64,000 bases of DNA from Dasypus novemcinctus (GCF_030445035.2 NC_080680.1:96911157-96975156), one strand, 5' to 3'; numbered from the stretch's first letter, positions 1 to 10,440 are shown. Translations and numbers: made by a program. Notes: a model not told the origin generated them from the letters alone.

Positions 1-429
1 GCAACTTTCAAAAACAAAAAATCTTGGTTCCCAAAGTTTTAAGAAATGTTCTGCATGAGACAATATCTGAATCAGTAAAACTGCTGTCTTCCTAATTATC
101 CTTTGAATATTAAATACCTAATGAAAAGGAATGGGAAAATAAATGCTAAATTTCTGACTTGAAGTCCATAAATAAAAAGAATGATGATACTGGTTTTTAA
201 AAAAATCAGGGATATTTGGATCCCTAAAATAAATAAATAAAATAATATATATAAATAGGTAACTTAAAGCAGAGAAGAGATACTATTAGAAAAATGTGTA
301 ATTGAATCAGAATCTTTGAGAACGAGGCCCAGACATTGGTATTTTTTAAAGCTCCACTGCCGATTCTCATGTATAACCAGACTTATGAATTAATGTTCTT
401 CATTCTACTGGATTTAGGAGTACTGGTTC
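1..429. other. AT-rich intergenic stretch, nothing recognised
   Basis: No open frame of note, no splice-flanked exon and no repeat that I can name. The base composition is AT-rich like its surroundings. It may hold very old L1 sequence, but I cannot show it. Confidence 0.4.
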
Positions 430-570
430 CCTCACGCCCAGGACTTCTCCAACTTGAATGTGCGCAAGAATCCATCCGGAGACCTTGTTAAAAGTGCAGA
501 TTCTGATTCAGCAATTCTGGGCAAAACCTGAGTTTCTGTGTTTCCAGGGAGCTCTGTCACGTTCTGGGCT
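430..570 (+). mobile_element. MER5-like hAT (Charlie) DNA transposon fragment
   Basis: The text runs in the order known for MER5A: a segment like 'acttgaatgtgcgc..agaatc', then 'gaccttgttaaaa', then 'gcagattctgattcagcaat'. This matches the non-autonomous hAT element with moderate divergence. Related-looking text resumes around 600-770, so the original copy may have been longer or doubled. The open frame that crosses it on the minus strand is not a gene. Confidence 0.45.
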
Positions 571-1439
571 TCTGGTTCATGAACGTTATTTCCCAAACGT
601 TCACATATCACAACACTGAATCCAGAGAGCTTGTTAACTGTGAAGAGGCATACGGTGCTCCCCGGAGATTTCTGATTGGCAGATGTGCGAATCCGTGTGT
701 TAAAGTGACCACCTGATCCTCGTGACCCACATGCCTGGCAAAGGCGACCCAAACCAATCTCATTGACTATGCACCAGGCTTCTGTCGCTCTACTTACTAA
801 ATAATTCAAAATCCTTAATCTCTCTCTTAATAATTCTAAACAGGCAGCTTAGGTATCATGATATTTTTTAGTATTGATTACAGTTTTCTAAGTTTTCTTG
901 ATGATAGGTTTGTAGTATTTTCTGTTATAATGGACAAAAATTGAAAATGATATAAAACAACAATTTTATTCCATTTCCCTAATTAGGTTAGCATTGTTCC
1001 TGCTGTCTTCGATGTTTCCAGACTTATTTAGTATGAAGAATTGGCTAAAAAGTCCTTACCAGAAAAAAGAAATCCCATTTTATTTTAAAGTTTCCTCAAA
1101 TGACCTTAGCAGTTAATAATGAAAAAAAGAAAATCCATATTTCAAAATACCATATTTAATATTCCAATTTTGCTTTTAGAGGAAAAAATTGTTTTATGAG
1201 AAAAAGTTATATGGGGGAAAGACTGGGAGGACAAATACTAAAACATTAATAGTGGTTCTTTCTAAGTGGTAGGATTTTGGGTGATGGTAGTTTTCTTTTC
1301 TTTGAGATATTTTGCATTATTAAACTTTCTGTGATGAACATGTATTATGTACAGGCAATGTAAATTTGGTAGGGTTCTTCACCTCTCTAAATATAGAAAA
1401 AGGAGAAAATAATAGATACATTAAAGATTAAATAATTTT
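571..1439. other. AT-rich intergenic stretch, possible old L1 3' remnants
   Basis: No gene signal. Around 1,235-1,345 the text (a 'tggttctttctaagtggtaggatt' style segment followed by a T-rich run) resembles the 3' part of an old L1 family, but it is too worn for a firm call. Confidence 0.35.
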
Positions 1440-1683
1440 TGAAATCCTAGCAGCCTTTTTTGGAGTTGAAAGGCTGATTCACAAATTTAGATGGAAAAGT
1501 AGAATGAAGATTAGTCAAAACAGACTTAGAAGAACAAAGTGGGGGTAACTTACTCCACAAGATATCCAGGCTTATTATAAAGCCAAGTTATTAAGAAATA
1601 GTGTTATTGACACAAAGATAATCAAATAGATCAAAGTAATAAAACAGAGCCTCACATGTATAGACTTTAAAAAACATATATGA
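1440..1683 (+). mobile_element. L1 ORF2 fragment
   Basis: The stretch around 1,525-1,650 follows the known L1 ORF2 order: 'agaagaacaaagtggggg', then 'actccacaagatatccaggc', then 'ttattataaagccaag', then 'gacacaaagataatcaaata'. It has many changes and no long open frame, so it is an old plus-strand fragment. A SINE has landed at its right end. Confidence 0.65.
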
Positions 1684-2076
1684 GGGAAGTGGATTTGGCT
1701 CAATGGATAGAGCATCTGCCTACCACATGGGAGGTCTGGGGTTCAAACCCAGGGCCTCTTGACCCAGGGTGAGCTGGCCTATGCGCAGTGCTGATGCACA
1801 CAAGGAGTGCTGTGCCACGCAGAGGTATCCCCCACATAGGGGAGCCCCATGCACAAGGAGTGCGCCCCGTAAGGAGAGCCGCCCAGTGTGAAAAAAGTGC
1901 AGCCTGCCCAGGAATGGCACCGCACACATGGAGAGCTGACGCAGAAAGATAATGCAACAAAAAGAGACGCAGAAGAACACACAGCAAATAGACACAGAAA
2001 GCAGACAACTGGGGTGGGGGTGGAGGGAAGGGGAGAGAAATAAATAAAAAATAAATCTTTAAAAAAAAGAAAAAAA
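1684..2076 (+). mobile_element. DAS-type tRNA-derived SINE
   Basis: Near full-length copy. The head reads 'gtggatttggctcaatgg' (A-box-like), followed by 'gggttcaaaccc' (B-box-like). The body has the repeated 'caaggagtgc' and 'aggggagcccc' blocks, and the tail ends in aaataaatcttt plus A's. Such elements are transcribed by RNA polymerase III and moved by L1 machinery. The minus-strand open frames over this copy recur at every sister copy and are not genes. Confidence 0.9.
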
Positions 2077-2270
2077 TATATATATATATGGGAATGGTTT
2101 AATTAAGCTATACCCGTATTGTAAGATATTACACAGCTATTAAAATTGATGTTTTTGAAAACTATCTAATGAACAGGGAAATGCTTAAAATATTAAGGAA
2201 GTAAAGTACAGGATATAAAACTATATTCAGTATTATGCCAATTTTGGGGGAAATGTATGTATTTAACACA
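2077..2270 (+). mobile_element. Old L1 3' fragment
   Basis: Text such as 'attacacagctattaaaat' followed by 'tgatgtttttgaaaactat' and 'gcaggata'-like words matches the region before the 3' end in old L1 families. It probably continues the 1,440-1,683 element, which the SINE split. Confidence 0.4.
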
Positions 2271-2413
2271 TTTACATGAACAGATAAAGAAGAGCACATC
2301 AGTTAATCTGCATGGAATAATTACCAATTCTTTCCTCCCTATATTTTTATATTAGTTCTAAATATCTTATTTTATATACAGAGTAATTTTTTCTAAAAAG
2401 AACCAACATTTGA

Positions 2414-2585
2414 AATCCCTAACATGTGCTAGGCACTGAGCTAGGAATGTTTACAGATTATTTAATCTCCAGAGCAACTATGAGAGGTGGGTATTTTAGT
2501 CCCTCAAGATGAGGAACTGGAGCTCGACTGTCTAAGCCATTTGCCCAGGGAGCCCTGGATTCAAGCCCAGGGCCTTGGCCATGTT
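2414..2585 (-). mobile_element. MIR SINE
   Basis: In plus-strand order it reads 'tgctaggcactgagctagga', 'ttatttaatctccagagcaa', 'tgaggaactgg' and 'ttcaagcccag'. This is the reverse complement of the mammal-wide MIR core and head. The element dates from before the placental radiation. Confidence 0.7.
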
Positions 2586-3499
2586 TTCCTGCTGCACTGT
2601 GAGCCGCGCCTGCTGCGTCTCCTGATAGGCCCACAAAGGCCAAAGGCAGTCACTGACAAAACACAGCTGAGCACAGCTTGTCCAAGAGCAAGGCCTTATT
2701 TTGCTCTCTACTCCCTTCGCATCTCCGTCCAAAAGTAGAAAACCCTTTGTTTTTCCTGGACAAGAAACAGAGCCTTCTTGGTTCCTAAGATTCAAGGCTC
2801 CATTCCGAAGCCGCTTTCATCCGTGCACCCAGCTCCACAGGCGTGCGCCCTCTCTCAGGGCCCATACCCTCACAGCCGTGGCGTCTGCTGTCCTGCTTGC
2901 TGGTTTGGCAGTTAGTCGAGTTATGAGAGGTCAAGGCAGGACTGCACACTTTCACCCTTTCCAGCCAGCTGGCTCCTTAATCTCTTCCCTGGATACTAAA
3001 ACAAACAGGCTGTGTGCCCTGGCTCCCTACTTAACCCAAGAAAATGGGGAGCAGCAAGCATCCTAGCCATGTGAACAATCAGAGGAATGTCTGGCAGCAC
3101 GCTTGGTCTTTTGTAACTTTATTTCAGCCAACTAGTGAGGGCCTCCAGGCAGCTAGAAGCCCGGCGCATCCTAAGTCTGACTGTTCAGCTGGGTTTCAGG
3201 TACTACCTTGGTGAGCGTCCCCAACCTCCCAGCTGGCTCCACTCCCATGGAACCCCTGCGACACTAACTATAATCCCTTGGAAGGAGGCAGAGGTTTTCA
3301 CCACTGATCCAAGGCCTCTTTGGAGACAGAGACAGGAAGTCACTTGGCAGGGGTCAGTGACATTCAGGATCGGGACGTGCTGCCTGGCCACCACAAAGTC
3401 ATGCCGACCCTTCTGCTCCAGTTCATAAATTTAAAAGAGAACTACCAGGGACTTTCGTCTAGGAAGAGGGAGAAGGGGATATGGGGAATGGAACATGGC
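2586..3499. other. Repeat-poor stretch with no recognised gene
   Basis: The base mix is more even than to the left, and there are overlapping short open frames on both strands. None shows a domain, a clear splice context or a protein family that I recognise. The part next to 3,500 could still be 3'UTR of the adjacent DCLRE1B retrocopy. Confidence 0.35.
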
Positions 3500-4138
3500 A
3501 CAAAAAAAAGGGAGGAAATCTGATCCGTTTTGATTCAGACTCTTTCCCTATTCTGTACCCACATAAGAGGGCTGCATGTTCAAAAATGTTTGAGAAATAC
3601 TGAATTAAACAAAATTAATTATTAAATTATTACAGAACTTCTCAGAAAGCTTTAATGCCCTCATGTATACTATGAAAGGGTGATAGCAGAAAGTTTCTCA
3701 AACATATTCAACTACAAAACTGAGGATCCCATTGAACATACTTTGGAAAGTGCTGCTCCAGAGTGAGCCCATAAAGATCCTGTGAAGATAGGAAAGTAAG
3801 GCCAAAGACAAACTCTGCCCACCTGCCATCACCCACTATCTTCAAAACTGCAGTGTTGAATCAAACAAGGTTTTCATTCTGTACTCTCCTCTGTATTTCA
3901 GCAAGGGTTCTATAGATTTTTCCACTTGCTGGTCAAAGGCTCTTGGAAGAGAGCTTTGCCTGGAAAAAGTTTACTGGAGTCAGGAGGTATTCTAGTGTCA
4001 GGCCCTTGAACTCAATAACCTGAAGAGGTACAGACTTGCTACTGTGAGATAGGGGAGAATCCTGGTCTACCCAGGCATTTTGGTTCCCTAGAGTTGCTGA
4101 GCCATCATTGTCACAACTGGGTACCAAAAGGGGCCCTA

Positions 4139-4250
4139 TATGGAAAGAGATGTGGCTCAAGCAGTTGAGGCCCTGCCTCCCACATGGGAGGTCCCAGGTC
4201 TGGGTCCCAGTGCCTCCTAGAAAAACAAAAAGCAAAACAAATGAAAACAT
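4139..4250 (+). mobile_element. Short tRNA-derived SINE inside the DCLRE1B retrocopy
   Basis: The head reads 'gagatgtggctcaagcagtt' with 'ccacatgggaggtcccaggt' and 'cagtgcctcctagaaaaac', followed by an A-rich tail. This short SINE subtype lacks the 300-bp DAS body. 'aaaaggggcc' words lie on both sides of this SINE and the next one and look like a target duplication. Confidence 0.75.
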
Positions 4251-4352
4251 GAACTCAGGGCAGCCAATATGACTCAGTGGTTGAGTGCTGGCTTCCCACA
4301 TCGAGATTCCAGGTTCAATCCCTAGTCCCCAGTACCTAAAAAAAAAAATTTT
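4251..4352 (+). mobile_element. Second short tRNA-derived SINE, head to tail with the first
   Basis: It reads 'agccaatatgactcagtggt', 'tgagtgctggcttcccacat' and 'ccaggttcaatccctagt', followed by an A tract. The subtype is the same as the copy at about 12,815. It sits directly behind the previous SINE in the same orientation, so the two could have moved as a dimer. Confidence 0.75.
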
Positions 4353-4447
4353 TTTGAAAAAAAAGAGGGGCCATACAAATGTTTATTTACATTTTGTATT
4401 CACTGAAGAAATATTTTTCCTCCAACTAATTTGCCTAATCTATAACA

Positions 4448-4541
4448 GCATTTTTTTTTTAAGGTGCTGGGGGCCAAGGATTGAACCTAGGACCTCATAT
4501 ATAGGAAGCCAGTGCTCAACCACTGAGCCACATCAGTTCCC
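4448..4541 (-). mobile_element. Short tRNA-derived SINE, minus strand
   Basis: It reads as a T run, 'ggattgaacctaggacctca', 'gaagccagtgctcaaccact' and 'gagccacatcagttccc'. This is the reverse complement of the short SINE subtype (B-box ggttcaatcc, A-box tggctcagtgg). Confidence 0.8.
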
Positions 4542-4559
4542 CTGATTTGGTTTTTTTTC

Positions 4560-4667
4560 CTGCTTGTAGTTTATTTTCATTATTGTTTAGGGAGGCACCA
4601 GGAACTGAACCCAGGACCTCCATGTGGGAAGCAGGTGCTCACCCACTGGAGCCACATCCACTTCCCT
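4560..4667 (-). mobile_element. Short tRNA-derived SINE, minus strand
   Basis: It reads 'ggaactgaacccaggacctc', 'catgtgggaagcaggtgctc' and 'gagccacatccacttccc'. The host words 'ataacagcattttt' to the left of the SINE pair and 'taatagcattttt' to the right look like a worn target duplication. Confidence 0.8.
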
Positions 4668-6200
4668 GTAATAGCATTTTTAATTGTTTTTCTCTTGACC
4701 TGAATGTCTGTTTTTTATCTGCATTTATCAGTAGTTTAATAAAATCATTTCAATTTCAAAAAAAAAAAAGAAGGGCTCTAAGCCAATTTCCTGGGAAGAT
4801 AAACTCCTTTCATCCGTAGACCTAAACTGCTATACCCCTCATCTGTAGACCTAAACTGCACTGAAAACCCCAAAGGGACAGTCAATGCAGTTACCATCTC
4901 ATAGGACTCATGGAAAGGGACTGGCCCACCCTTTACTGCAGAAGTCTGGGAACAACTTTTTGGTCTGCAAAGTCTGCAGGGAGGCTGCTCCTCAAGGCCC
5001 CAGGCCAGGGGAAAAGGTTCTCTTTCTTGGCATTCTTTGAGTCTCTGTCAGCTTGAAATTGAAGAGCATGTTCTTCAAGGAAGTCAAATACAACACCGTG
5101 GGTTCTTGGCCTCTTTAGCTTTCTTTCTAGCAGCCAAAGAAAGCTCTGTTTTCCAGAGGAAGAACTTGTGTATTGCTGCTGGAATCAGGGGTACAGAGAA
5201 CCTGAGGTTCAGGATGTCCTGAAAGTAGCCCCAAGAAGGCTGTCCACTGACAATGGGCATCATCTGGCAAGGCTTCAGCTCTGCCACAAAGGCACGAAGC
5301 TCCAAGTAGAAGGATTAGTCAGAGTAAGGGATGATGTAAAAATCAGGGTGGGATCTGAGGATTTCCTGGCTTATAGGAAGGATAACAATGGTAGGGTGGG
5401 TGTGGTTCCAATGCAGCAAGGTAGAATGGCAGATCTCCATTCCATTCACAGCATGAATATGGCCAGCCTTCTCCTCCATTGTGAACAGATCTTCCAGACC
5501 CAGCAGCTGCACCAGCTCCAAACACTGAAGACCCAATACCACCCAGGTCTGAAATTCCAGGGCCAGCTGCTCCAGCAGTGACTCTTTTCCCATATTGTAG
5601 AGTCCAGTCTTTATATTATGTAGTGGGTGCTTTCAAATGAGATTGACAACCTGGCAGGCAGCTTCTTGTTGGAAAGAAAGAACCAGGGCTGGGTTGTAAT
5701 TAGTGTTGTCTAGGTATAACACCAATTACAGAGCTAGATCTGCTACCCCAATTGCAGAGCTGGTTCCTTCAGCATGGATGTTGCATATGGAAAATCACCT
5801 GTGTAGAGGATGGTTTCAAGGTATCCTTCAAAGAGAAATATGACAGTGACAGGGCAGTGATTGACATCAATTAGGGTCACAGTCATGGTCTCTCCCAGTT
5901 TCATCTAGAGGGAGTACATGGTTTTCATCGACATTCAGGGCTCAGATCTACAGCATAGATATCTGTAGGTGACAATGCAAGAGGTAGGCAGTAAGATGCT
6001 GGGCAGGCCCACAGTGTGGTCTCAGTACATTTGAGACAAGAAGAAGAGCCATGCAGAACTAGCCTGGTGCAGGCTCCAAAGTCTGCAGCAATGAGTGTGT
6101 GGGGTATCAGGACCCCATTCATGGTCACAGGGTTGGAGCATCACCAGTGGGATCTTCACAGGGACTGGGTTTCTGAACGAGGTTTCCAATGAGGTTTTTT

Positions 6201-6559
6201 TCCAATGAGGTTTCCACAGCGGTACCCAAAAAAAATCATGTTCGAGTAAGAACAGAAGCAGGAATCCTAAGGGGAATCCAGACAGGAAGAGAAATAAATT
6301 ACTAAAGTGGACACAAACAAGGAATTAACTGTGTTCATGGGAGGCTAAGGGTGAGATCCCAAATCACAGAAGACACTTGGTACAGTGTTACTCCCACCCA
6401 CATAGAAGTGACAAAGCATTTTTATAGACTCATAACAAAGGTGGCACTGCAAAGGTTGTGAGAGGATGTATTTGCATGAAAAGGTACTGAGTTTATTAAA
6501 TATTTAATATGAGGTAAAAACAACCCTTATATAAAATTTTACATAAAATTACCAATTCA
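6201..6559. other. Intergenic stretch without recognised content
   Basis: It includes the local repetition 'ccaatgaggttt' (about 6,188-6,215) just upstream of the DCLRE1B retrocopy start. Nothing else was recognised. The first part could be 5'UTR of the retrocopy. Confidence 0.3.
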
Positions 6560-6569
6560 CATTTGTAGA

Positions 6570-8990
6570 TCCAACTGTGAAAGGTAAAACAACAAATTTT
6601 CTAGAAATTATTATAGGAGAATATCTTTACAATTTTGAGGTAGGAAACATTTTTTTAAATAGGCCAGGAAAAGCAGTGACCATAAAGAGAAAAAATGGTA
6701 AACTATACATTCAAATTAAGAATTTCTATTCATCAAAAAACATACCATTAATAATATAAAAAGGCAGATCAAAGAGTGGGAGAAATTATTTGCACTACAT
6801 ATAACCACTATAGGGTTTTATTCATAATGTATTTTTAAAAACTCAAAAACATCAGTAAGGTCATCCAATAGGAGAGTGAGCAAAGGCCTTGAACAGGCAC
6901 TTCAGTAAAGTTGATTTGCAAGTGGCCAGGGAAAAAAATGAAAAGGGGTCCAATGTCATTAGTCTTCCAAGAAATGGAAAATAAAAACACAGTTGTTGGC
7001 AAGGATGTGGAGCACTAGAATTCATGTATGCTACTGGTGAGAGGTCATTTGCTACAGGCACATGGGAAAATCACATGGCACTATCTGCTATAAATAAACA
7101 TGTGCATACCCTATGACCCTGATATATGTCCAACAGAAAGGTGTGAAAATGTGTTCCCAAAGACATGAAGGAGGGCATGTGCCTTTGTATTTGTCAGAAG
7201 AACCAAGAACTGGAAACTATTCAAATAAATGTCCATTAACAGTAAAATCCTAAAGAGAATCATATAAAGCAATACAAGAGAATACTACAAAACAATGAAG
7301 ATGAGCTAATGACAGCTACACACAGCAATATACCTGAATCTCTGAAACCTAATTTTGAACAAAAAAGGCCAGGCACAAAAGAATGTAAGCGATGACTCCC
7401 AGGGATGAGCCTCCCTGGTGCTGAGGGATGACTATCATTCACTAGCTGTTGATGCAACTAGAAAAAGACCTTTAATAAAAGGGGGAAATGATAAAGACAA
7501 ATGAGTTTCTATGGCTAAGAGTCTTCAAAAAGAGTCAGGAGTTTATCAGAGGGGTCACACTTACACACATCTCAGCAGGATCTCAGAGACAGCCAAAATA
7601 GATGCAACCCCAGCTACTGGTGCTCCTGAGGGCTATAGAGATACATATTCTATGGTCAAGGCACATGGCTCTGAAGTTCATTGCCTTGCCAGTGGGTCCT
7701 ACTTTGGAATTTGTATTCCTGAGTGTGATGGAGTTGGACTCAGATGTGACCTTTCTACACATGCCCCTTCTGTCATTTTTACTGAGCCTGTGGTTGGCAC
7801 TGGGGTTAATGTATACTCAGGAGACTTGTAACTCTGGACTGTCCATGTGCCAGCTGGGCCCTGAGCCTCAAAATACTTGCAACTCCTACTCTCTGGTTCG
7901 TTGGTCTTACCCAGGTCAGCTAACGGGGAGGTGAAGATGGTCAACCACCACACTAGGGAACCAAGAGTGCCTACAACTGCATACAGGAGAATCACACCCA
8001 TCAACCATGTGAGATCTAAGCCCCCTCTTGATTTAGAGGTGGAGTGGACATCACCATTCCAAGGTCCACAGGATAGAGGAATAAAATATGGTTTAGAGTG
8101 GACTAACTGGTATTCTACCATAGAACTATTGTGACTCTAGCAATGAAAGAAATTGTATTATTGATATGGAGACAGTGGCCATAGGAGTTACTGAGGGCAG
8201 GGAGAGGGAAGAAGAGATGTGATGTGGGGTCATTTTTGGGACTTGAAGTAGCCCTAAATTATATTGCAGGGACAGATGCTGGACATTATACTGCCATAAC
8301 CCACTGAATGTACTGGGGGAGAGTGTAGACTACAACATAAACTATAATCCATGCAGTGCAGCAGTGCTCCAAAATGTATTCACCAAATGCAATGAATATG
8401 CCACAATGATGAAAGAGGTTGTTGATATTGGAGGAGTGGGGGTGGGGGATGGGGTATATGGGAACCTCTTATATACATATATATATATTTTTTTTTTTTA
8501 GATTTTATTATTTCTTTCTCTCCTCTTCCCTGGCCCCCTCCCCCAGTTTTCTGTTCTCTGTGTCCATTCGCTGTGTGTTCTTCTGTGTCCACTTGTGTCA
8601 GTGGCACCCGGAACCTGTGTTTCGTTTTGTTGCGTCATCTTGCTGGGTCACCTATCCATGTGTGCAGTGCCATTCCTGGACAGGCTACACTTTTTTCCAT
8701 GCTGGGCAGCTCTCCTTATGGGGTGCACTCCTTGCACTTGGGGCTCCCCTACGCAGAGGACACCCTGAATGGAATGGGACTCCTTGCATGCATCAGCACT
8801 GCGCATGGGCCAGCTCATCACACGGGTCAGGAGGCCCAGGGTTTGAACATTGGACCTCCCATGTGGTAGGCGGACGCCCTATCCATTGGACCAAATCCAC
8901 TTCCCTCTTACATTTTTTAATGTAACATTTTTTGTGATCTATATATCTCTTAAAAGAAGACAATTAAAAATTTTTTAAAGTGAAAAAAAG
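6570..8990 (+). mobile_element. L1 3' end: ORF2 C-terminus and long 3'UTR
   Basis: The left part is worn ORF2 C-terminal sequence (around 6,575-7,300, with typical words such as 'gaaaattatttgcac', 'gtggagcac' and 'ctatgaccctg'). The right part is a long 3'UTR (7,380-8,470) that appears again on the minus strand at 26,846-27,700 and in part at 35,905, 11,050, 18,250 and 19,800. The element ends after 'aatgtaacattttttgtgat' and an A-rich tail near 8,990. A DAS SINE lies at 8,486-8,907 inside the tail, between 'cctcttata' and 'cctcttaca' words. The open frames at 7,511-8,134 are 3'UTR, not genes. Confidence 0.85.
8486..8907 (-). mobile_element. DAS-type SINE inserted in an L1 tail
   Basis: Full-length minus-strand copy: T run, 'agattttattatttctttct', the body in reverse, then 'ggacctcccatgtggtaggc' and 'aaatccacttccc'. 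The flanks continue the L1 3' end, so this SINE is younger than the L1. Confidence 0.92.
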
Positions 8991-9332
8991 TAAAAGATGA
9001 TTTCATTGCTATAAAGATCAAAAATAGAAAAAATGTATCTCTGATGTTGGAAATCAGGAGAGGGATTACCTTTGGGAAGAGGAAAGAGACAGTGGTAACT
9101 AGGGAGAATGGGAGAAGGACTTTCTGGAATGCCAGTAGTGATCAGTAGCCTTTACCTGGATGTTTTCATTTTGTGATCATTCAGATCTCCTATGATTTGT
9201 ATAATTTTCCATATGTGTGTCTCACTTCCATAAAATATTCTAAGTCAACCAATTATTTGGAAATTATAGGAATGATTTGACAATTTGCCCTCCAGCTTAT
9301 AATGATTTGTTAAGCGATATTATAATATACAC
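8991..9332. other. AT-rich intergenic stretch, nothing firm
   Basis: Possible old L1 3' sequence around 9,040-9,240 ('ggattacctttgggaagagg'), not assignable with confidence. No gene signal. Confidence 0.3.
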
Positions 9333-9555
9333 CAGGGTTCAGCAAACTTTTTCTGTAAAAGGCCAGATAGAAAATATTTTAGACTATGCAAGCAATATGG
9401 TCTCAGTCACAAGTACTCAACTCTGTCATTGTAGTGCAAAAGCAACAATACACAATTCATAAATGAATGAGTGTGACTGTATTCCAATAAAACATTGTGT
9501 ACAAAAAAAGTTGGTGAGCCATATTTGGCTACTGGACTGTAGTTTGCTGATCCTT
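9333..9555 (+). mobile_element. hAT-Charlie non-autonomous DNA transposon (MER1-like), end to end
   Basis: It begins CAGGGTTCAGCAAACTTT and ends 'gtagtttgctgatccttg'. Those ends are an imperfect inverted repeat (CAGGGTTCAGCAAACT against CAAGGATCAGCAAACT). The inside reads 'ctgtaaaaggccagatag', 'aaaatattttagactatg' and 'ccaataaaacattgtgtac', as in the known placental hAT MITE. No clear 8-bp target duplication remains. Related copies lie at about 33,645 and 59,579. Confidence 0.8.
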
Positions 9556-9867
9556 GATTTATGTAGTTTAGTTTAGATAGAAACTAAATAGAAATATTTT
9601 TAATTAGTTTATATTAGTGTTTTGGTTATTAAATATTTGTGACATCAATCCTGTCTATATGCATTAATATAATATGAAAAGGGGGAAAGTTGTTGCAGAA
9701 TAATACAAATAGTTTGGCCTTATTGTCTATGCTTTTTATATATAAATGGAAGATTTCTGTTGGGATTGAAAGAGGAAATTTTCACTTTCACTGACTAAAC
9801 TTCTGAATTATTTGATACCATGAGCATGTACCACTTCTGAAATTTAACAGCAGAACTACAAAAAGGA

Positions 9868-10440
9868 AGTATCAGGGGAAGCAGATGTGGCTTAAGTGTT
9901 GAGCCTCTACCTACCATGTGGGAGGACCTGGGTTCGATCCCTGGGACCTCCAGGTGAGGGAGAGGAAGAGAAAGCATGCCTGCATGGCAAGCCAGTGCCT
10001 GCCTGGTGAGCCAAGTGCCCATGTGTCAAGCCGAGTGCCCATATGGCAAGCCAAGTACCCGTGTGAGTGTCTGCATGGCAAGCTGTGTGCCCTCACGGTG
10101 AGCCGAGTGCCCACGTGACTACCTGTGTGGAGAGCCAGTGCCTGCGCAAGTGAATCACGCAGCAAGAGGATGATGCAACAGAAGAGAGACGAAGGGAAGA
10201 GTCAAGTTGAAGCACAGCAGAAACCAGGAAGTGAGATGGTGCAGCTGACAGGAACCTCTCTCCACAGCAGAGTTCCCCAGGATCGAATCCTGGTGAATTC
10301 TAGAGGAGAAAAATGAGAAGAAAAGACAAAAAGAGAAATAGATACAGAAGATCACAAAGCAAATGCACACAGAAAGAACAGCAGGACAGGGACACAGGGA
10401 GTGGCAGGGGGGAAATATAAATAAATACATATTTTTTAAA
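9868..10440 (+). mobile_element. Long tRNA-derived SINE with internally expanded body
   Basis: The head is 'agcagatgtggcttaagtgt' with 'tgggttcgatccctgggacc', and the tail is 'aaataaatacata' plus A's. The flanks 'aaaaaggaagtatcagg' and 'aaaaaggtaccagg' look like a worn target duplication. At about 9,985-10,145 the body is a worn tandem array of a unit of roughly 22 bases, of the type 'caagccgagtgcccatatgg'. This makes the element longer than the standard DAS copies here. A 'cgaatcctggtgaattctag' piece at 10,281 suggests a composite SINE. Confidence 0.8.

Larger units (their letters stand above)
4373..4769 (+). mobile_element. Polyadenylated retro-insert of unknown source, itself hit by SINEs
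   Basis: Between 'aagaggggcc' on the left and 'aagaagggctc' on the right lies sequence that is not part of DCLRE1B. It ends with AATAAA at 4,738-4,743 and, 14 bases later, a run of 12 A's. That is the signature of a reverse-transcribed polyadenylated RNA on the plus strand. I do not recognise the RNA. Two short SINEs (4,448-4,541 and 4,560-4,667) have since landed inside it. Confidence 0.5.
3500..6200 (-). pseudogene. DCLRE1B: Processed pseudogene of DCLRE1B (Apollo/SNM1B 5' exonuclease)
   Basis: Read on the minus strand, the start region at 6,119 gives MNGVLIPHTLIAADF, matching the N-terminus of human Apollo. Further blocks follow in family order: 'MTVTLID..HCP..LFEGY' (around 5,890-5,790), [18 protein letters not shown] (around 5,585-5,530), [20 protein letters not shown], '[14 protein letters not shown]', '[19 protein letters not shown]' and, beyond an insertion, '[14 protein letters not shown]' with [11 protein letters not shown] at about 3,960-4,060. 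The parent is a telomere-protecting metallo-beta-lactamase/beta-CASP nuclease encoded by several exons. Here the blocks join with no introns, which marks an mRNA retrocopy. The frame is lost several times, the segment with the metal-binding HxHxDH motif is out of frame, and mobile elements at about 4,138-4,769 split the 3' third. Coding homology ends near 3,890, and 3,500-3,890 is probably 3'UTR. I could not define the poly(A) end or flanking duplications. It is not expected to make a protein. Confidence 0.93.

Noticed and set aside
432-809. 125-codon minus-strand open frame
   Set aside because: It runs through a MER5-like repeat in antisense and has no protein features.
1700-2008. Recurrent cysteine- and leucine-rich antisense open frames (words such as CAWGSP, GRTPCAWG, VGRCSIHW) at about a dozen places
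   Set aside because: Every one lies over a DAS SINE in the same relative position. They are the reverse strand of a GC-rich repeat body, not a gene family.
2487-3428. Set of overlapping open frames suggesting a small gene
   Set aside because: The first part is a MIR element in reverse. The remainder has no shared codon pattern, domain or splice structure.
7511-8134. Two overlapping plus-strand frames of 106 and 110 codons and a minus-strand frame of 140
   Set aside because: The DNA is L1 3'UTR that recurs on the minus strand at 27,400-27,700. The frames are not conserved between copies.
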